Source: Wandonia sp964447015 (GTDB taxonomy: Bacteria > Bacteroidota > Bacteroidia > Flavobacteriales_D > Crocinitomicaceae). Taken from it: DNA of 7,889 bases. Position numbers and translations under genes: made by a program. The stretch is taken from the NCBI GenBank assembly GCA_964447015.1, contig CAYUQU010000121.1, positions 1 through 7,889 on the forward strand, read 5' to 3'. This document shows positions 5,016-7,889 of the stretch, one piece after another; the first letter of the stretch is position 1, and the number at the start of each line of letters is the position of its first letter. A model generated the notes under the pieces. It saw only the letters and a program-made list of their open reading frames with translations, did no database searches and was not told where the DNA came from.

Positions 5016-6920
5016 ATGAATAAGTACCACATCAACAATCTAGAAAAATATTTCAAAGCATATCGAAAATCAGTAGAAAAGCCAGATAAATTCTGGTCAA
5101 AAATTGCCCAACAGTTTGAGTGGCAAAAGGAATGGGATAAAGTGGTGTCATTTGATATGCACGAAGCTCAATTCTCTTGGTTTTCGGGAGCGAACCTCAA
5201 TATTACTGAAAATTGTATCGACAGACATCTTGAAGAGCGTGGGGATAAAACCGCCATTCTTTTTGAGCCGAATGACCCAAAGGAAAAAGCACAACATATT
5301 TCGTACAATGAGCTCAGCAAGCGCGTAAATAAAATGGCTAATGTATTGCTTGAAAGTGGCGTGCAAAAAGGGGATAGGGTTTGTATTTACCTCCCTATGA
5401 TTCCCGAACTGGCAATTTCTGTGTTGGCTTGCGCGCGAATTGGCGCAATCCATTCTGTTGTATTTGCAGGGTTTTCAGCCACTGCGGTAGCTTCTCGCAT
5501 TCAGGATTCGTCGTGTAAACTTGTTATTACTGCCGATGGTGGTTATAGAGGAAGCAAGACAATAGACCTAAAGACAATAGTTGATGAAGCGTTGAAATCG
5601 TGTGATTCAGTTGAGAAAGTAATCGTTGCGAAAAGAACAGGAGAGACTATAAACATGGTTGAAAACCGTGACTTTTGGCTGGAAACGCTTTTGGAGAATG
5701 CACCTGATTCGCACAAAGCTGAAGTAATGGATGCTGAAGATCCGCTGTTTATTTTATATACTTCAGGCTCTACAGGAAAACCCAAAGGAATGGTACATAC
5801 CACCGCGGGATACATGATTTATACTGCGTATACCTTCAAGAATGTGTTTCAATACGAAGAAAATGACGTGTACTGGTGCACAGCTGACATCGGTTGGATA
5901 ACAGGGCATTCGTACATTGTTTACGGTCCCTTGCTTAACGGAGCTACAACGGTAATGTTTGAAGGTGTACCATCGTATCCCGACTTTGGGCGCTTTTGGG
6001 AAATTGTGGATAAGCACAAAGTGACACAATTCTACACAGCACCAACTGCAATTAGAGCTTTAGCTAAAGAGAAATTGGAATGGGTGGATAAACACGATTT
6101 GTCTTCGCTGAAAATTTTGGGCACGGTTGGAGAACCAATAAACGAAGAAGCTTGGCACTGGTACGACGACCATGTAGGTAAAAAGAAATGCCCTATTACT
6201 GATACTTGGTGGCAAACAGAAACGGGTGGAATTATGATTGCGCCCATTCCGTTTACAACGCCCACAAAACCAACTTACGCTACACTTCCTTTACCTGGAA
6301 TTCAACCTGCATTGATAGACGAACAAGGGAATGAAATAAGCGGTAATCAAGTGTCAGGTAGTTTGTGCATTAAATTCCCATGGCCAGGCATGGCTCGAAC
6401 GATTTGGGGAAATCATGAACGCTATAAAGAAACGTATTTCACTGCGTTTCCAGGAATGTATTTTACAGGAGACGGCGCATTGCGCGATGAGGTTGGATAT
6501 TACCGCATTACAGGTCGAGTAGACGACGTGGTAATAGTCTCAGGACATAATCTTGGAACAGCACCAATTGAAGACGCCATCAACGAGCATCCTGCAGTAG
6601 CCGAATCAGCGATTGTAGGCTTTCCACATGACATCAAAGGCAGTGCGCTCTATGGATTCATTATCCTAAAAGAAAGCGGAGAAGCAGAAGATAAGGGCAA
6701 ACTCCGCAAAGAAGTGAATCAATTTATTTCAGACCATATCGGTCCCATAGCCAAGCTAGATAAAATTCAATTCGTCTCAGGTCTACCCAAAACCCGCTCA
6801 GGAAAAATCATGCGACGCATTCTCCGCAAAATAGCCGAAGGAGAGTTGGACAGTTTTGGCGATATTTCGACCTTGCTAAATCCTGAGGTAGTGGAGGAGA
6901 TAGTGAAGGATAGGATGTAA
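5016..6920 (+). CDS. acs: Acetyl-CoA synthetase (acetate--CoA ligase, AMP-forming)
   Basis: This enzyme activates acetate with ATP to acetyl-AMP and then forms acetyl-CoA in the cytoplasm, feeding the TCA cycle or glyoxylate pathway. The 634 residues are slightly fewer than the ~650 of enteric Acs. The N-terminal domain (1 to about 500) has the Acs-specific FSWFSGANLNITENCIDRH region, the P-loop YTSGSTGKPKG (248-258), DIGWITGHSYIVYGPL and DTWWQTETGG (396-405), whose second Trp restricts the acyl pocket to small acids. FTGDGALRD (483-491) follows, and the hinge is TGRVDD with Asp503. The C-terminal lid carries PKTRSGK (591-597). Lys597 is the adenylation lysine, a known target of regulatory acetylation in Acs enzymes. 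One oddity is SGHNLGTAPIE at 509-519, where most Acs have SGHRLGTAEIE. Propionyl-CoA ligase is the main alternative, but overall similarity favours Acs. It probably shares a transcript with pirin 56 bp upstream; an independent promoter is not evident. Confidence 0.96.
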   Translation: MNKYHINNLEKYFKAYRKSVEKPDKFWSKIAQQFEWQKEWDKVVSFDMHEAQFSWFSGANLNITENCIDRHLEERGDKTAILFEPNDPKEKAQHISYNELSKRVNKMANVLLESGVQKGDRVCIYLPMIPELAISVLACARIGAIHSVVFAGFSATAVASRIQDSSCKLVITADGGYRGSKTIDLKTIVDEALKSCDSVEKVIVAKRTGETINMVENRDFWLETLLENAPDSHKAEVMDAEDPLFILYTSGSTGKPKGMVHTTAGYMIYTAYTFKNVFQYEENDVYWCTADIGWITGHSYIVYGPLLNGATTVMFEGVPSYPDFGRFWEIVDKHKVTQFYTAPTAIRALAKEKLEWVDKHDLSSLKILGTVGEPINEEAWHWYDDHVGKKKCPITDTWWQTETGGIMIAPIPFTTPTKPTYATLPLPGIQPALIDEQGNEISGNQVSGSLCIKFPWPGMARTIWGNHERYKETYFTAFPGMYFTGDGALRDEVGYYRITGRVDDVVIVSGHNLGTAPIEDAINEHPAVAESAIVGFPHDIKGSALYGFIILKESGEAEDKGKLRKEVNQFISDHIGPIAKLDKIQFVSGLPKTRSGKIMRRILRKIAEGELDSFGDISTLLNPEVVEEIVKDRM

Positions 6921-6924
6921 CTCA

Positions 6925-7004
6925 ATCCCGAAGGGATGACATGATTATAATAAACACACCACCCCTCAGTCCTGAACCCGTCATTTGACGGGGTGATATT
7001 ATTT
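6925..7004 (+). repeat. Two related palindromic elements in tandem (REP-like)
   Basis: Unit 1 is the hairpin ATCCC-GAA-GGGAT (6925-6937) with tail TGACATGATTA. Unit 2 is the hairpin CCCGTCA-TT-TGACGGG (6977-6992) with tail GTGATATTATTT. Aligned from the GGG arm (6933 and 6990), the two share GGG-R-TGA-Y-AT-K-ATT, 12 of 16 bases, in the same orientation 50-57 bp apart. Only the hairpin loops differ strongly. They begin five bases after the acs stop codon. I recall CCCGAAGGGATGACATGATT-like sequences as intergenic repeats in Bacteroidota genomes, but cannot verify this here. The second hairpin may also act in acs transcript 3'-end formation or stability, although no U run follows it. Confidence 0.5.
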
Positions 7005-7011
7005 GTGCTGA

Positions 7012-7035
7012 TATGGTACGATTGAAAATACCATA
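7012..7035. repeat. Inverted repeat downstream of acs
   Basis: TATGGTA (7012-7018) and TACCATA (7029-7035) form perfect 7-bp arms around a 10-nt A-rich loop. A run of six T lies 11 bp further on (7047-7052), too far for a standard intrinsic terminator but compatible with a weak one. An operator for the downstream lipoprotein genes is less likely, because the repeat lies about 40 bp upstream of their predicted -33 box. Confidence 0.4.
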
Positions 7036-7075
7036 CATTTAACTTGTTTTTTCATCCAAACTGATCACCTAACTA

Positions 7076-7107
7076 TTTGCCTCCATAAAATATTTTCCGT
7101 AATTTTA
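7076..7107 (+). promoter_or_regulatory. Bacteroidota-type promoter for the lipoprotein cluster
   Basis: TTTG at 7076-7079 and TAATTTTA at 7100-7107 match the -33 (TTTG) and -7 (TAnnTTTG, seven of eight) elements, with a 20-bp spacer in the usual range. Transcription would begin about 7115, giving a leader of some 30 nt before the lipoprotein start codon. No Shine-Dalgarno sequence is visible in this AT-rich leader, which is normal for the phylum. Confidence 0.5.
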
Positions 7108-7145
7108 AGTTTTACTGACTAACAACATATTAAATCAGTTATTCT

Positions 7146-7730
7146 ATGACATCATCTCACCAAATATCATTTTATAAAAAAGCTCACTTATTGTTGGTTA
7201 TGTTAGTTTTTCTAGCAAGTACTGTTTCCTGCAAAAAAGAAACTAAAGAAATCGCATCTCATGACCCAAATACACTCCCAACATTGACGCACGAAGGGAA
7301 AAATACATTTGGGTGTGTGGTGAATGGTGAGGTTTGGGTGGCTTATACACCATCTTCTATGGGCGGACCGAATGCAATTGAAGGATTTTATTATTCTGAT
7401 GTAGAAGGACTTTATATAAGGGCGAATAGAGAGAATAGTGAATTAAATATTTCTGAAAGTATTGATTTAGCCATACAAGACTTAAATTCAGTAGGAGAGT
7501 ATCAAGTTTATACAGACCATCATGTAACTAAAGGTTATATAGATAATGAAGAGAATTTTGATTGCATATTTTATTGTTATGATACCACATTAATGAGGAC
7601 GGTTAATATCACATATTTCTCACAAACAAAACGAATTGTATCTGGTACTTTCGAAATGGATTTAGTGAATCCATCCTGTCCAGGAGACACTATCCGCGTT
7701 CGTGATGGTCGATTCGACTGGCGTTTTTGA
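7146..7730 (+). CDS. Small predicted lipoprotein (DUF6252-like)
   Basis: This is a 194-residue lipoprotein of unknown function. A positively charged N-terminus and hydrophobic stretch (about 13-28) lead to a lipobox ending TVSC, with the lipidated cysteine at 29, so the protein is probably anchored to a membrane. A Pro/Thr-rich linker (HDPNTLPTLTHEG) precedes the sequence KNTFGCVVNGEVWV (52-65), typical of a Bacteroidota family I recognise as DUF6252-like. The rest is predicted beta-rich, with Cys at 140, 143 and 178 that could form disulfides, and ends with IVSGTFEMDLVNP and DTIRVRDGRFDW. The closing 'SGTF...DGRFD' pattern is also typical of that family. No catalytic motif is visible. A near-copy begins 8 bp after its stop codon, so it belongs to a tandem paralogous operon driven by the promoter at 7076-7107. 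Confidence 0.8.
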   Translation: MTSSHQISFYKKAHLLLVMLVFLASTVSCKKETKEIASHDPNTLPTLTHEGKNTFGCVVNGEVWVAYTPSSMGGPNAIEGFYYSDVEGLYIRANRENSELNISESIDLAIQDLNSVGEYQVYTDHHVTKGYIDNEENFDCIFYCYDTTLMRTVNITYFSQTKRIVSGTFEMDLVNPSCPGDTIRVRDGRFDWRF

Positions 7731-7738
7731 TTTGAATT

Positions 7739-7889
7739 ATGACACAAATTCATCACATCACACAACGCAATACACACCTCTTGTTATTGGTTATAGCTGC
7801 CTTTTTAATGAGCATGGGCTCCTGTAAAAAAGAACCTTCAACTCCCTCTGACCCACACGATCCCAATACACTGCCTCCATTGACGCATG
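7739..7889 (+). CDS. Second paralogous lipoprotein, N-terminal part (cut by window edge)
   Basis: An ATG at 7739 opens a frame that stays open for 50 codons to the window end. It encodes a signal peptide with lipobox SMGSC, whose cysteine is residue 29, exactly as in the preceding gene. The linker SDPHDPNTLPPLTH follows and matches SHDPNTLPTLTH of the upstream protein almost residue for residue. The gene is therefore a tandem duplicate of the 7146-7730 lipoprotein. The start lies 8 bp after that gene's stop codon, so the two are very probably co-transcribed. The conserved domain would begin just beyond the edge, so its integrity is unknown. Confidence 0.88.
   Translation, partial: MTQIHHITQRNTHLLLLVIAAFLMSMGSCKKEPSTPSDPHDPNTLPPLTH

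Noticed and set aside
7012..7052. Intrinsic terminator formed by the TATGGTA/TACCATA hairpin and a T run
   Set aside because: The T run starts 11 bp after the stem and the stem is AT-rich, so I list only an inverted repeat, not a terminator.

Overview
The window looks like a Bacteroidota chromosome fragment, probably Flavobacteriales and possibly Crocinitomicaceae/Fluviicola-like. The evidence is a type IX secretion (T9SS) C-terminal sorting domain, N-terminal and C-terminal domains of secreted proteins typical of this phylum, genes without clear Shine-Dalgarno sites, promoter-like TTTG / TAnnTTTG boxes, and AT-rich DNA. A run of exactly 100 Ns inside a repeat suggests a draft or metagenome assembly. 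The taxonomic placement comes from sequence style, not from a marker gene.

Left part, minus strand (1-3854). Reading leftwards: a small secreted protein with a T9SS sorting domain, an outer-membrane beta-barrel protein, and a large collagen-like surface protein. The last two are only 23 bp apart. A strong hairpin terminator ends the collagen gene, and beyond it the 5' part of a tRNA-Leu(GAG) with its own promoter-like box runs off the left edge. The collagen-like protein alternates Gly-X-Y blocks with a near-identical ~30-residue VDNGDGT module. The assembly gap lies inside this array. Both gap edges are flanked by exact 55-bp repeats, so the true repeat count is unknown. All three proteins are exported or in the outer membrane, and together they may form a cell-surface structure.

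Middle part, plus strand (4084-6920). A pirin-family cupin with all four metal ligands is followed 56 bp later by acetyl-CoA synthetase (acs). No terminator is visible between them, so they may be co-transcribed. They may link acetate activation to a regulator of central carbon metabolism.

Right part (6921-7889). After acs comes a 225-bp non-coding stretch with two related palindromic elements in the same orientation and a third inverted repeat, reminiscent of a dispersed intergenic repeat. A Bacteroidota-type promoter then precedes a small lipoprotein gene (a family resembling DUF6252). Eight bases later a second, paralogous lipoprotein gene begins and runs off the right edge, so this is a tandem lipoprotein cluster.

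No phage, transposon, CRISPR or defence system was seen. The most unusual items are the repeat array with its gap, the paired palindromic elements after acs, and the tandem lipoproteins.
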